Source: [Mycobacterium] manitobense (GTDB taxonomy: Bacteria; Actinomycetota; Actinomycetes; Mycobacteriales; Mycobacteriaceae). From it: a stretch of 52,547 bases of DNA. A program made the translations under genes and the position numbers. The notes beneath the pieces are model-generated. The model did not search any database. It worked only from the letters and a program-made list of their open reading frames with translations, and had not been told where the DNA came from. The DNA lies in NCBI RefSeq assembly GCF_025821665.1, contig NZ_JACKSJ010000009.1:1-52547 (forward strand), given 5' to 3'. Of the stretch, positions 10,101-16,971 are shown in pieces (positions within the stretch are counted from its first letter, which is position 1; every line of letters begins with the position of its first letter).

Positions 10101-13100
10101 GGAAACGTCATCTCAGCGCAGTGCAGGAGAGCGATGGCGCGACGTGCCGCCCGGCGTCGACCCGATGGGCAACATGGCGGCGCAGGCGCTGGCGCTGCGG
10201 GTGCCGGCCGTCGACGTCGCCGACATCTGCCATCCGCTGGGCGACGCCCGGTTGGCTGCGGAACGGGCGCGGGCCAACGCCGCCTGGTGGTCGGCGCTGG
10301 ACGGGCGTCAGCAGCGGGCGATGCTCGACGGGTACCCGCGCGAGATCGGAAACGCCGAAGGCATCCCGACCGGCGCACGGCACGAAGCGAACTCTCAAGC
10401 GCTGCAGGACGTACATCGCGAGCTGACAGCGCAAAGCAACCGTGGTTCGCGGCTGACCCGCAGCGAGCGCAGACTGCTGACGCGCATCGAGCGCATTCGG
10501 GCCGCCCTGGATCGCGGCCGGCGCGCTGCTGAGGCTGCCGGCGTGGGTGGGCCGTACCTGTTGGCTGCGGACCTGTCCGCGTTCAAAGGGAGGGGCCGGG
10601 TGCTGGTCGGCTTCGGTGACGACCCATACCAGGCGGATTCAGTGTCACGCCACGTGTTCGGCATGGGCACGACGCCCGATGCTATCGGCTACTGCATGGA
10701 CACCGCCCTGCGCCAACTGCAGTCGACCCGCAGCGCGAGCCCGACCGTGTCGGCGGCCTCGATCGCCTGGCTCGGGTACGACGCCCCGAGCGGCCGGGGC
10801 TTGTGGCGGGCGGCCGGCTCGGGTGCGGCGCGTGCGGGCGGCGACATCCTCCACGGCGACATCGTCGCGTTCAACGCCGCGCGCCAGATGTGGGTCGCCG
10901 ATGGCGAGCAGTTCACCGGCCACCACGTGTACGGCCACTCGTACGGGTCGACCACGCTGAGCCACGCCGCAGCGGGCGGGCGGTTGGACGGCCAAGGGCA
11001 CCCGGCGACCCTGAGCGGACCGGCCGGACGGAATCCGGCAGAAGGGCCGTCGGAGTCGCCGGTGAACATCAGCCGAATCGCTGCGGCCGCCACCACCGCA
11101 TACCGTGCACAGGACCTCACGCTGCGCCACGTGGATTCCAACCAGGCGTACGACGTCGGCCACGTCCTGGACAACGCCGGCGATCCGGCCGTGCTCGACC
11201 AGTTCGCCCGAGATCTGTCCGGGTACTGCGGCCCGTACCGCATCGAGCTCACCCCGGATGTGGTGGATAAGGAGGGTCGGCGCGCCGACCCCGACGTCGT
11301 CGACCGCCGGGTCCGCCTACAGGGGCCGATCCTCAACGGGACCCAGGAGGTCGGCCGCCTGGTGGTCACCTTCTTCCGCGATGCCGATGGCCGACTGGTC
11401 GTGCACCATAACCGCATCTACATCTCACCGACATTCCAGCGCAGAGGCTTCCACAAAGCGGTCCACCTCCAACTGGAGCGGCTGTACCGGCGCAGCGGCG
11501 TCGACCACACCGAGCTCAGCGCGGAACCACCTGGCGGCGGATACGCAGCCGCTCGTCAAGGCGTGACGTGGAACGAGAACTCGGAGGATCACGCCGCATC
11601 CCTGGGCAGGCTGCGCACGTGGGCGCTCGAAACGGCAGATCAAATCGAGGCGGACAGGCCCGAAGCCGCCGCCGTCCTGCGGCACGCGGCGGTGAGACTG
11701 CGCACCGGCGACGATCTGTTGACACCGCAGCGAATCGCAGCGTTGACCACTCCGGACTACCCGATGCTCGGCGCCGATTTCATCAACGCAGACCTGTGGG
11801 AAGGGGTCAAGTACCACCGCGACGACGCAGCCGAGCCGGCCACCGCGGACGTCAAGGCGACCGCGGTCACCGTCGTCGATCGACCTTCGGGCCTGCTGCG
11901 GGTCGACGGACCGTTGGTGGTCGCGCATCGCGGTGCGTCGGCCGAACGTCCCGAGCATTCGCTGGCGGCCTATCAACTGGCGCTCGAACAGGGCGCCGAC
12001 GCAGTCGAGTGCGACGTCCGGTTGACCCGCGACGGCCACCTGGTGTGCCTGCACGACCGGCGTGTCGACAAGGTGACCACCGGTACCGGCCCGGTCAGCG
12101 CGATGACGTTGGACGAATTGCGCGAACTGCGGTTCCACGCCCGCGACGGTGCCACGGACGAGACCTTCGACGTGCTCCTGTTCGAGGATCTGGTGCGGCT
12201 GATGGTTGACGCCGACCGCCCCGCTCAACTGATCGTCGAGACCAAGCACCCGGTCCGTTACGGCTCGGCTGTGGAACGCGAAGTGGTCGCGATGCTGTCG
12301 AGGTACGGTTTGGCGTCGGCGAGGTCAACAGAAGAAGCGCGGGCGCTGATGATCTCGTTCTCAGCGGCTGCGATGGCGCGGGTCCGCGAGATCGCGCCGC
12401 GGCTGCCGACGGTACTGCTGGGCCGCAACGTACCTGCGAAGCTCGGGGGCGGCGCCACCGCCGCGCGGCTCCTGAATGCCGTCGGCCCAAGAATTGGAGC
12501 AACGGCGCTCGGGCCGTCGGTTCGTACACTGCGGGAGCATCCCGCCCTCGTGGAGGAGGCGGCGGCCCGGGGCCTCGACGTCTACGTCTGGACCGCCAAC
12601 GACCCCGCGGACGTCGCGTTCTGCCGCGACCTCGGCGTGCGATGGATCGCCACCGACTACCCGCAACGCACCCGGGCTCAGCTTGCAGCGACGGATGCCG
12701 TTCAGCGCGAGGCCATTTCGCCGAGCACGCGTCGTGAGAACTGCGCGCTGGCCCTGGCCGACGTCCTTGCACGGCTCTACCGGCGTCCGTTCTCCGTCGA
12801 CGCCGAACCGTCGGCGAGCGGGGTGCCGGCGCGAGCGCTGTTCGAGGCGGCGGGTTCGGCCGCCCGCGGTGACCACGACTACCGGCAGATCGAGCAGACG
12901 CTGCTGGATATGCCGATCGGGTCGGCGGCAGTTGTCGCGTCGTCATGGGCCGGGCACGAGACGACCGGTGGGCACGCATATCTGGCGGTCCATGTCGGCA
13001 ACGGTGAGGTAGCGCTGTTCGATCCGCATACCCAGCAGTGGTCGGACTGGCCGCCGGCGTGGGGCCAGTCCGCGGTATCGCGCACCGCCGTCGGCTACCT

Positions 13101-16100
13101 TCATGCCGACGGCACACCGGTCACTCCGCTGGACGGCAGCAGTGACGAGCTGGCCGCCGCCACGGCGGTCGGCGAGGTACAGGGGCCGCGGGATCAGCCG
13201 GCCGGTCAGGTTCGAAGCGCTTTCGTCCTCGCGCAGCTGTCCGAGCGCGAGCGTCAGATCACGACGATGGTGGGCCGTGGATCGACCGACGTGGAGATCG
13301 CCCAGCGGTCATTCCTCAACATCGACGTCGTGCGAGTCCACCTGGTCCGGATCATGGCCAAGTGCGGTGTCCAGGACCGGAGTGAACTCGCGACCATGGC
13401 CCGTGAAGCGGGCGCCTGGCAGGAAGCGCAAGGTGCCGAAATCCCCTCTGCTCTCGCGAAGCTGAATTCGCGCGAGCGCGAGGTGTTGTTGCTGGTGGCG
13501 CAGGGATTCACAGACTGGCAGATAGAGATCCGAATCGGTTCGGCCGCGACAACCGGGCAGGCTGTCCTGAGCCTGATGGCCAAGCTCGGCATCTCACAGC
13601 GCGAGCAATTGCGGGAGTTGGCCGAAGAGATCGGTTTGGTCGAGTCGCGGACCACGCAGCACAGCACCGCGGCTGCCTCGCAATCGACCGGGCACGCGTC
13701 GGGCGCCCTCACCGACGACGAACGCCGGGTGACGACGTTGCTGGCGCGCGGACTCGCCGGGTCTGAGATCGCTGGTCGGCTGACGATGGGTGAGACGGCT
13801 GTCGAGCGTCATCTCAGCGAGGCGATGGCCAAGCTCGGCGCGCGGGACCGAGTGGGTCTGGTTGTGGCGGCGTTCGAACGGGGACTTGTGCGTCCCGCAG
13901 CGGCGGACGGGGCACGTGCGAGCATTCGTAAGATGTTGAGCGACAGCGAGATAGAGGCGATATCGCTGATGGTTCAGCTCCTTGATGACGCCGCCATCGG
14001 AAGGGCACTGTTCAAAAACAATGCAGAAGCCGCTGAGCGCCACCTCCGCGCCGCCATGCTCAAGCTCGGCGTCGATGAGCGGAGCCAACTCGCGGCGATA
14101 GTGATTGGAACCGGTCTGGTGGTGAGCTCGCAGCAGGCGCCGGCGCAGGATCGTCTCGACCAGCAGATCGCCAGGCTGGTGACCGTCGGTCGCACCGACC
14201 TCGAGATCGCGAGCCAACTCGCGGTCGGCCCGGCGGCGGTACGCGCCGCCGTCGACCGCGTGATGCACAGGCTCGGCGTCCGTGATCGCCGCCGACTCGC
14301 AGCGATCGGGTACGAACGGGGCCTTGTCCCAGTTCGGCGCGGGGCGACACGCGCCCAAGTCGAGGCAGCGAAACTGACGGTCAGTGAAAGGCAGGTTCTG
14401 GCGCTGGTCAGTCAGGGGCTGACGAATCCTGAGATCGACAAGCGGTTGGGTGTGGGCACCTCAGCGAATTCAGTAGTGAACGCCCTGATGGCCAAATTCC
14501 GCGTCAGCGAAGCGACGCAACTGGTGCGGATCTATCACGAGAGTGCGGCGGGGCTGACCGATGACCAGCTTCGGATGACGGCGCTACTGGCGGATGGACA
14601 GTCGGTCGGGCAGATCAGCAGAGCGCTGTCGATCGGCGAGCAACGGGTCCGAATGACACTCGCAGCCGCAATGCAGAAGCTGGGAGCGTCCGACTACGCC
14701 GAGCTGACATTGAACTTCCGCCGCTCTGGCCTGCGACCGTCGGCACTCTCCGCGGCCCAACCGCCGACGCGGCCGGACCCAGCGGGTGAGGCGATCGATG
14801 AGCGCACCATTGCCCGCTTCCACAGCCGTCAGCGGCAGGTTGTCGTCATGTTCGGCCTCGGACACACCGAGAGCGAGATCGCTCAGCGGCTGTCCCGGCC
14901 CCTCTGGGAGGTGGAGCGTCACCTGCGAGCGGCGATCTCCAAGGTCGGCCTCCGCGATCGGGCCGCGTTGCAGAAGAAACTGTCCGAGAGCAATCTCATT
15001 CTCCGAGTGTCCGAGACCGACGCCGGGGCGACGCTGAGCCGACTCTCCGGCCGCGAGGCAACTGTCGTCGGCCTGATCGCCGACGGTCTCAGCGACGCCC
15101 AGATCGACGGACGTATGTCGTGGACATCGGGCACCGCGCAGGACCTGGTGCGAGCGATCCTCGAAAAGACCGGCGCATCGACGCGCACACATCTCATGGC
15201 GCTCGCTTATCAGCGCCCGGTGCCGGTTTCGCCTGATCAAGTGCCCCCGGCCGAACGGCACGCTGACGCCATCACGCTGCGAGAGCTCGCGCCGGACGCG
15301 TTGCGCAACACGCTGGGGTTGCCCGACTATCGGCCGGGCACTCTGTCCGACATCGAGACGAGCGCGGTGTACAGCCACGGTGAGCACGAGTTGCAGCGTC
15401 TGAGCCAGCGGCTCGCCGCCGAGGGTCGCAGCGCCGAGTACCGGGCGCGCATGCTCTCCGGGCTCCGACGCTCACTGCGGCTCTGGACCTTGTCGCTGAT
15501 GAGCAACCGCGCCGCGGCCGACTGGATGCAAGCCAACGAAAAGCAGCCCGACTTCGATGATCTCGTGGCCAGGCAGCGGGCCAAAGGTGTCGCAGGTGAG
15601 CAGGTATACGAGGTCATCATCGCCTCGGCCACGCGTGTGAATGCCGGTCCGGGCACGGTGTCAGACACGGGCACGGTCGCCGTTTACAGCAGGTTCGAGG
15701 CGCGCATCCGCGCGGTTCGGGACGAGCTGGTCGCCGCCGGCCGACCGGTCGAGGAGCAGGCCAGGAACCTGTACGAACTGCGACGCTCGTTGCGGCGCTG
15801 GACACGCGCCATGATGGGTAATCGGGTGGCAGCCGAGTGGCTCGAAGCCCACGAGGTCGACCCCACGTTCGACGAGCTTGTGATCCGCCATCGTTCCGCG
15901 GGGCTGTCTAATCACGCGGTGTTCGAGGCGATCATCGCAACGGCCACGCACAGCCACTACGGGCTGGGAACGCTGTCAGAGGCCGAAACCCGGACGGTGT
16001 ATCTGCAATTCGAACTCCGGATGCGTACTGTCGCCGCTCAACTTCTCGACGAGGGCGTCAGCCTCGAGAGCCGGGCTCGGATCCTGTCGGAGTTGCGGCG

Positions 16101-16383
16101 CTCCCTGCGAAGCTGGACCCGCGCGTTGATGCGCAACCGAGAGCTGGCGGATTACCTGACCGCCGCCGAACCGAACGTCAGCTTCGAGGAACTCGTCGAG
16201 CGCAAGCGCAAAAAGGGGTTCCAGGGCGATGCGATCTATCAGGACATCATCGACAGTTCGACGCGGAGCCGGGCGACGGTGAACGAGAATCTGGGAGTGA
16301 ACCCTGAGAAACCACCGCCGTTGCCGCCGATGCGGGGATCCAAGGACGATATGAGCGACCGAATGGAGCCGCCACGTGACTGA
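4144..16383 (+). CDS. giant 4079-residue multidomain ESX-linked protein (polymorphic-toxin-like, with nine LuxR-type HTH repeats)
   Basis: The start is GTG 4144; the ATG at 4131 is out of frame and stops at once. Domains in order: residues 1-200, a CpnT-like WXG100 domain (GIEIPPSLQWV, EWPQGDE) with hydrophobic helices; 290-610, Ala/Thr/Ser/Pro linker; 610-745, papain-fold glutamine-deamidase-like (Cys615, His692, Asp707); 770-1150 and 1275-1640, DUF1023-type alpha/beta hydrolases (Ser1026/Asp1079/His1131 and Ser1529/Asp1580/His1632); 1750-1975, two helical repeats; 2015-2283, a third hydrolase ending after Ser2266; 2300-2560, GNAT-like; 2590-2850, glycerophosphodiesterase (His2595, Glu2622, Asp2624, His2637); 2860-3000, a second papain fold (Cys2867, His2944, Asp2960); 3032-3691, nine LuxR-type HTHs; 3732-4045, three more helical repeats; then a PPPLPP tail. 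The N-terminus, the WXG100 gene upstream and the shared operator suggest ESX export. Toxicity and secretion are inferred. Confidence 0.85.
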   Translation: MGIEIPPSLQWVSYLAGDEWPQGDETAMFRIGDEWNTSAADVLGLVDDLARVRSATLSVLFGETAQAAEEHFQKLFDGDHSVEKLGDALAALGELAANTGTDIEYAKLMIVSTLGMAAVWIAFYIQSAPWTGGASTALIPAVEAVTTSVIRQIVFRLLNGLRAALQSALTRTMVKRLAGEAGEELVQSLAQELAVQGFQVNKGSRKDLVADMFRQTAIAGLAGGAAGGGTAHPMQSALGNARTRTGRAGNAAAVEVSAGLAGNAAGSAATGGLDQLDLVSLLGGATGDGLSGGMHGAGTPGAGPTHAPEPELDGLVPAPRTPLDDHLGSARPADQPATPVDAGRADDTDGASETSAQAPDDGATNGAQDVASQDDSVTGGAQVAGGTAPDSGVTADVDGPEPAVGQTTPTETSHAPLSDPNTSTFDNGARAGGDVLSNNGSSRSEVASSTAGAQGSTTTPAASSSANAFAAEPSTPPASTSASSAVPSAVGSTSTPHAATTTMPASPTAPASAPTTPAAGTTSAAATAASTSAAASGQSSSSTPRAATPEALAPRSDSPTPAPTATVSSTTNGGAPITRVADARVPQAGVDSDVAPGAVAGPTVDAAANPPPMSCAHRVAEFVSQRYRRVFTVEAAATPDGVPARALYTAFDSAVTFQSFRQVAAELSAMPSGSAAIMAFAWAPGYGRIGGHACLVENNGGRIEVVDLETGERYPWPPRWSEDEVSLTAVGYLDEIGDPKVRVGDSVDGLRPADIIGLVAGSADVRAAARKALLQSIPSGDATELRNPLGDAGLAVTRAKRNAAWWSTLTPEQREAVIVTYPEHVGNAEGIPTDARDRANRIVFDGFRRVRDGRQVKLDEGEALNPTELKFMLRVNKIDSALAAGAVAAERAGVGGPHLLAFDPFEFGGDGRAIVSFGDDPQFAHAVSIYVPGFGTTIADVGGVMHGALNILQSTLAENPGLSAASIGWIGYDAPNDLDSWRVAGPALARAGGDILHADIKALHAVHAPWPPGSDPAVGIMVVGHSYGSTTVGYAAQGRRLNREVRKAFVLEGSPGAGPQRHASDFGDAPVVAMSSSRDPITALGARSAESDGRILGRGLGVDPAMREFGAIRATAEFPSRMDDLTSVGTHRSYHDFLPTEGARTERMVTPDGAIRTESLRNMGMIGAGRAEDLDRERHRFDQGRVGMRPRWRTVEPAMSRRLRIEGDVDVPGEDRHIRRRWNPRWHLDGDSQLNPSETTVSRVLGAFRRGASRSESRPAPIPRKVAVSGHVRQVLLQRVPDGDASKLRNPLGVAALAVERAKANQSWWRGLTGDQRRGLVEAYPEEIGNAEGIPVADRDHANRIVFEAHRAVRDRLQARLDVGEALQAGQMEFLLRMNRVDMALRKGATAAQRAGVGGPYIMAFDPIEFNRDGRMIVAFGDYPEHAEAVSVYVPGLGATLDTIAYHMHCAFNILQSTKAENPDLSASAIAWLGYDAPNDRATWRVAGQSLARAGGEILHSDLQAFHAVHAPWPRHGDPAFGIAVFGHSYGSTTFSYASRNQRLAGVVRRGGLVGSPGAGPQRHASDFGFELVVLSSSRDLVTGLGGSTPGSKGRVLGRGLGADPVMRAFGATRVTAEFPAATDRGDTTGTHNAYFDYAEISGPRAGWLLPPDSDVRSESLANIGRFAAGRLERLELEGPRDLAGRLLRRTVEPAASRRGGSDPARWWNPRWRAGELPTETSVTAGPTRGPLDRLRELLGSRELPRHAAGTLSEVDALEAYAEVVGALRELNHRLSRRGVSARARARSLHELEGALRRWSLDLMSDRARGESVAAQLDTRTFAEVVAAYREQGLIGDAPYRAIIDVALGDHDSTVPSPIRVLGLPPHVSGTLSEVDALEAYVDGKLAIRRLDEQLIRDGVGWAERARTLWDLEVELRGWTDSLLSDQDTIVAAATQPMSFFDRVAALRVDGMTGDDVYRTVLGTAVYDNPDGTAVPGPPAGAPAAAETSSQRSAGERWRDVPPGVDPMGNMAAQALALRVPAVDVADICHPLGDARLAAERARANAAWWSALDGRQQRAMLDGYPREIGNAEGIPTGARHEANSQALQDVHRELTAQSNRGSRLTRSERRLLTRIERIRAALDRGRRAAEAAGVGGPYLLAADLSAFKGRGRVLVGFGDDPYQADSVSRHVFGMGTTPDAIGYCMDTALRQLQSTRSASPTVSAASIAWLGYDAPSGRGLWRAAGSGAARAGGDILHGDIVAFNAARQMWVADGEQFTGHHVYGHSYGSTTLSHAAAGGRLDGQGHPATLSGPAGRNPAEGPSESPVNISRIAAAATTAYRAQDLTLRHVDSNQAYDVGHVLDNAGDPAVLDQFARDLSGYCGPYRIELTPDVVDKEGRRADPDVVDRRVRLQGPILNGTQEVGRLVVTFFRDADGRLVVHHNRIYISPTFQRRGFHKAVHLQLERLYRRSGVDHTELSAEPPGGGYAAARQGVTWNENSEDHAASLGRLRTWALETADQIEADRPEAAAVLRHAAVRLRTGDDLLTPQRIAALTTPDYPMLGADFINADLWEGVKYHRDDAAEPATADVKATAVTVVDRPSGLLRVDGPLVVAHRGASAERPEHSLAAYQLALEQGADAVECDVRLTRDGHLVCLHDRRVDKVTTGTGPVSAMTLDELRELRFHARDGATDETFDVLLFEDLVRLMVDADRPAQLIVETKHPVRYGSAVEREVVAMLSRYGLASARSTEEARALMISFSAAAMARVREIAPRLPTVLLGRNVPAKLGGGATAARLLNAVGPRIGATALGPSVRTLREHPALVEEAAARGLDVYVWTANDPADVAFCRDLGVRWIATDYPQRTRAQLAATDAVQREAISPSTRRENCALALADVLARLYRRPFSVDAEPSASGVPARALFEAAGSAARGDHDYRQIEQTLLDMPIGSAAVVASSWAGHETTGGHAYLAVHVGNGEVALFDPHTQQWSDWPPAWGQSAVSRTAVGYLHADGTPVTPLDGSSDELAAATAVGEVQGPRDQPAGQVRSAFVLAQLSERERQITTMVGRGSTDVEIAQRSFLNIDVVRVHLVRIMAKCGVQDRSELATMAREAGAWQEAQGAEIPSALAKLNSREREVLLLVAQGFTDWQIEIRIGSAATTGQAVLSLMAKLGISQREQLRELAEEIGLVESRTTQHSTAAASQSTGHASGALTDDERRVTTLLARGLAGSEIAGRLTMGETAVERHLSEAMAKLGARDRVGLVVAAFERGLVRPAAADGARASIRKMLSDSEIEAISLMVQLLDDAAIGRALFKNNAEAAERHLRAAMLKLGVDERSQLAAIVIGTGLVVSSQQAPAQDRLDQQIARLVTVGRTDLEIASQLAVGPAAVRAAVDRVMHRLGVRDRRRLAAIGYERGLVPVRRGATRAQVEAAKLTVSERQVLALVSQGLTNPEIDKRLGVGTSANSVVNALMAKFRVSEATQLVRIYHESAAGLTDDQLRMTALLADGQSVGQISRALSIGEQRVRMTLAAAMQKLGASDYAELTLNFRRSGLRPSALSAAQPPTRPDPAGEAIDERTIARFHSRQRQVVVMFGLGHTESEIAQRLSRPLWEVERHLRAAISKVGLRDRAALQKKLSESNLILRVSETDAGATLSRLSGREATVVGLIADGLSDAQIDGRMSWTSGTAQDLVRAILEKTGASTRTHLMALAYQRPVPVSPDQVPPAERHADAITLRELAPDALRNTLGLPDYRPGTLSDIETSAVYSHGEHELQRLSQRLAAEGRSAEYRARMLSGLRRSLRLWTLSLMSNRAAADWMQANEKQPDFDDLVARQRAKGVAGEQVYEVIIASATRVNAGPGTVSDTGTVAVYSRFEARIRAVRDELVAAGRPVEEQARNLYELRRSLRRWTRAMMGNRVAAEWLEAHEVDPTFDELVIRHRSAGLSNHAVFEAIIATATHSHYGLGTLSEAETRTVYLQFELRMRTVAAQLLDEGVSLESRARILSELRRSLRSWTRALMRNRELADYLTAAEPNVSFEELVERKRKKGFQGDAIYQDIIDSSTRSRATVNENLGVNPEKPPPLPPMRGSKDDMSDRMEPPRD
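6463..10990 (+). repeat. three paralogous alpha/beta-hydrolase (DUF1023-type) units inside the giant gene
   Basis: Units at about 6463-7560, 7966-9070 and 10186-10990 share the order: DA.(K/E)L..PLG, WW..L, YP...GNAEGIP, GVGGP, then (I/A)WLGYDAP or IGYDAP, and finally GHSYGST. Units 1 and 2 continue through SSSRD and a TH motif, completing a Ser-Asp-His triad. Unit 3 stops being similar about 17 residues after GHSYGST, so its Asp and His are missing. The order suggests internal duplication followed by a break in the last copy. Confidence 0.8.
9391..10066 (+). repeat. helical repeat copies 1-2 (GTLSE...LM.D type)
   Basis: Two units of about 105 residues begin with GTLSEVDALEAY at residues 1750 and 1870. 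They continue with a long helix, an R-x-R-(S/T)-L-x-(E/D)-L-E segment, a W-x-x-x-L-(M/L)-S-D motif and a short end with G.(I/T)GD..YR. Three more copies of the same unit lie near the C-terminus of the same protein (15337-16278). I cannot name the family with certainty. Confidence 0.7.
13237..15216 (+). repeat. nine tandem LuxR/GerE-type HTH units within the giant gene
   Basis: Units begin at residues 3032, 3107, 3189, 3265, 3338, 3411, 3471, 3559 and 3634, a spacing of about 60-88 residues. Each follows the LuxR pattern: L(S/T).rE..v..L...G..d.eI...l......v..hl...M.KLG..dR..L. The end motif recurs in all nine, for example MAKCGVQDRSEL, MAKLGISQREQL, MAKLGARDRVGL and MLKLGVDERSQL. Units are diverged from one another, so the array is old or under diversifying change. 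Confidence 0.8.
15337..16278 (+). repeat. helical repeat copies 3-5 (GTLSE...LM.NR type)
   Basis: Three units begin at about residues 3732, 3837 and 3942 of the giant protein. Each has GT(L/V)S(D/E)..T..VY...E, a central helix, then LRRSLR.WT..LM.NR, a (F/S)(D/E)(D/E)LV motif and G......(V/I)(Y/F)..II..(A/S)(T/S). They are closer to each other than to copies 1-2. The last is followed directly by NENLGVNPEKPPPLPPMRG and a charged tail. Confidence 0.75.
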
Positions 16384-16624
16384 GAGCCGAGACCCGATGC
16401 CGTTGCGCTACGACCAGAAGGGATTGCGGGGTAAGCGTGCGCTGGTGCTCGTCGACGAGCCGACCGACGAGATCGACTGGCCGGCCGATCTGCCGCCCGG
16501 CACTACGACGGTCATCATCCTCGACGACGAGCCCAACCCGCACCACACGCTGCGTGTCCACCCACCGGATGATCCTGATCGAGTGGCGTTGGTGGTCTAC
16601 GACCAGCTGGCGCTTCGTGACTGA
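16376..16624 (+). CDS. small acidic protein coupled to the giant gene (possible immunity protein)
   Basis: This 82-residue protein starts at GTG 16376 and overlaps the end of the 4079-residue gene by 8 bp, so its translation is probably coupled to it. It has alternating strand-like segments (KRALVLVDEPT, TTTVIILDDEP, DRVALVVYDQLAL) and many Asp/Pro residues, with no signal peptide or membrane segment. I do not recognise a family. Small acidic cytosolic proteins encoded immediately after a polymorphic-toxin gene are often immunity proteins, so that is the favoured inference. A small chaperone for the giant protein is the alternative. Confidence 0.55.
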   Translation: MTESRDPMPLRYDQKGLRGKRALVLVDEPTDEIDWPADLPPGTTTVIILDDEPNPHHTLRVHPPDDPDRVALVVYDQLALRD

Positions 16625-16665
16625 GTCGCGCCGGACACCCACGGAAACGATCGAGAGGTATGAAA

Positions 16666-16971
16666 ATGGAAGCAGCCGAGGCGATCTCATTGGCGGCTGA
16701 GTATGTCAGGTCGCGGGGTCTGAATTATCCGACCGACGGTCTGGAGGCTGACCGTTTCGAGGCCGGTTGGAGCGTGTTCGCGCCCGTGGAGATAGACGCG
16801 AACGATCCGCTGGCGTTTCTCGACATGCCTTTGGGGCGGGCGATCTTCCTGGTCGGGGACTCCGGACGGATCGAGGAGTCGTCGTCATCGGTGCCTCCGC
16901 AGCAGGCGCGCGATGCCTTCACCGCGCGCGAGCGCCTGGCCGGCGCAGGCGAGAACGGCGAGCTGCAGTGA
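16666..16971 (+). CDS. small protein, possible immunity protein (YrhB/Imm35-like)
   Basis: This is a 101-residue protein. Of two ATGs, 16666 is 7 nt from GAGAGG (16653-16658), while 16660 is only 1 nt from it, so 16666 is chosen. The N-terminal helix EAAEAISLAAEYV is followed by a strand region FEAGWSVFAPVEID, then GRAIFLVGDSGRIEESSSSVPP and a final helix. A helix followed by strands with an (I/V)FLV....G.I.E motif recalls the YrhB/Imm35 immunity fold, but the resemblance is weak. Its stop overlaps the GTG of the next gene by 4 bp, so the three genes after the giant gene form one coupled set. Confidence 0.55.
   Translation: MEAAEAISLAAEYVRSRGLNYPTDGLEADRFEAGWSVFAPVEIDANDPLAFLDMPLGRAIFLVGDSGRIEESSSSVPPQQARDAFTARERLAGAGENGELQ

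Noticed and set aside
13237..15216. the HTH array as a separate transcription factor gene
   Set aside because: It is in frame with the rest of the 4079-residue protein, with no stop, start signal or gap on either side.
4144..16383. giant gene as a polyketide or nonribosomal peptide synthase
   Set aside because: No ketosynthase, acyltransferase, adenylation, condensation or carrier motifs were seen. The N-terminus is a WXG100-like domain.
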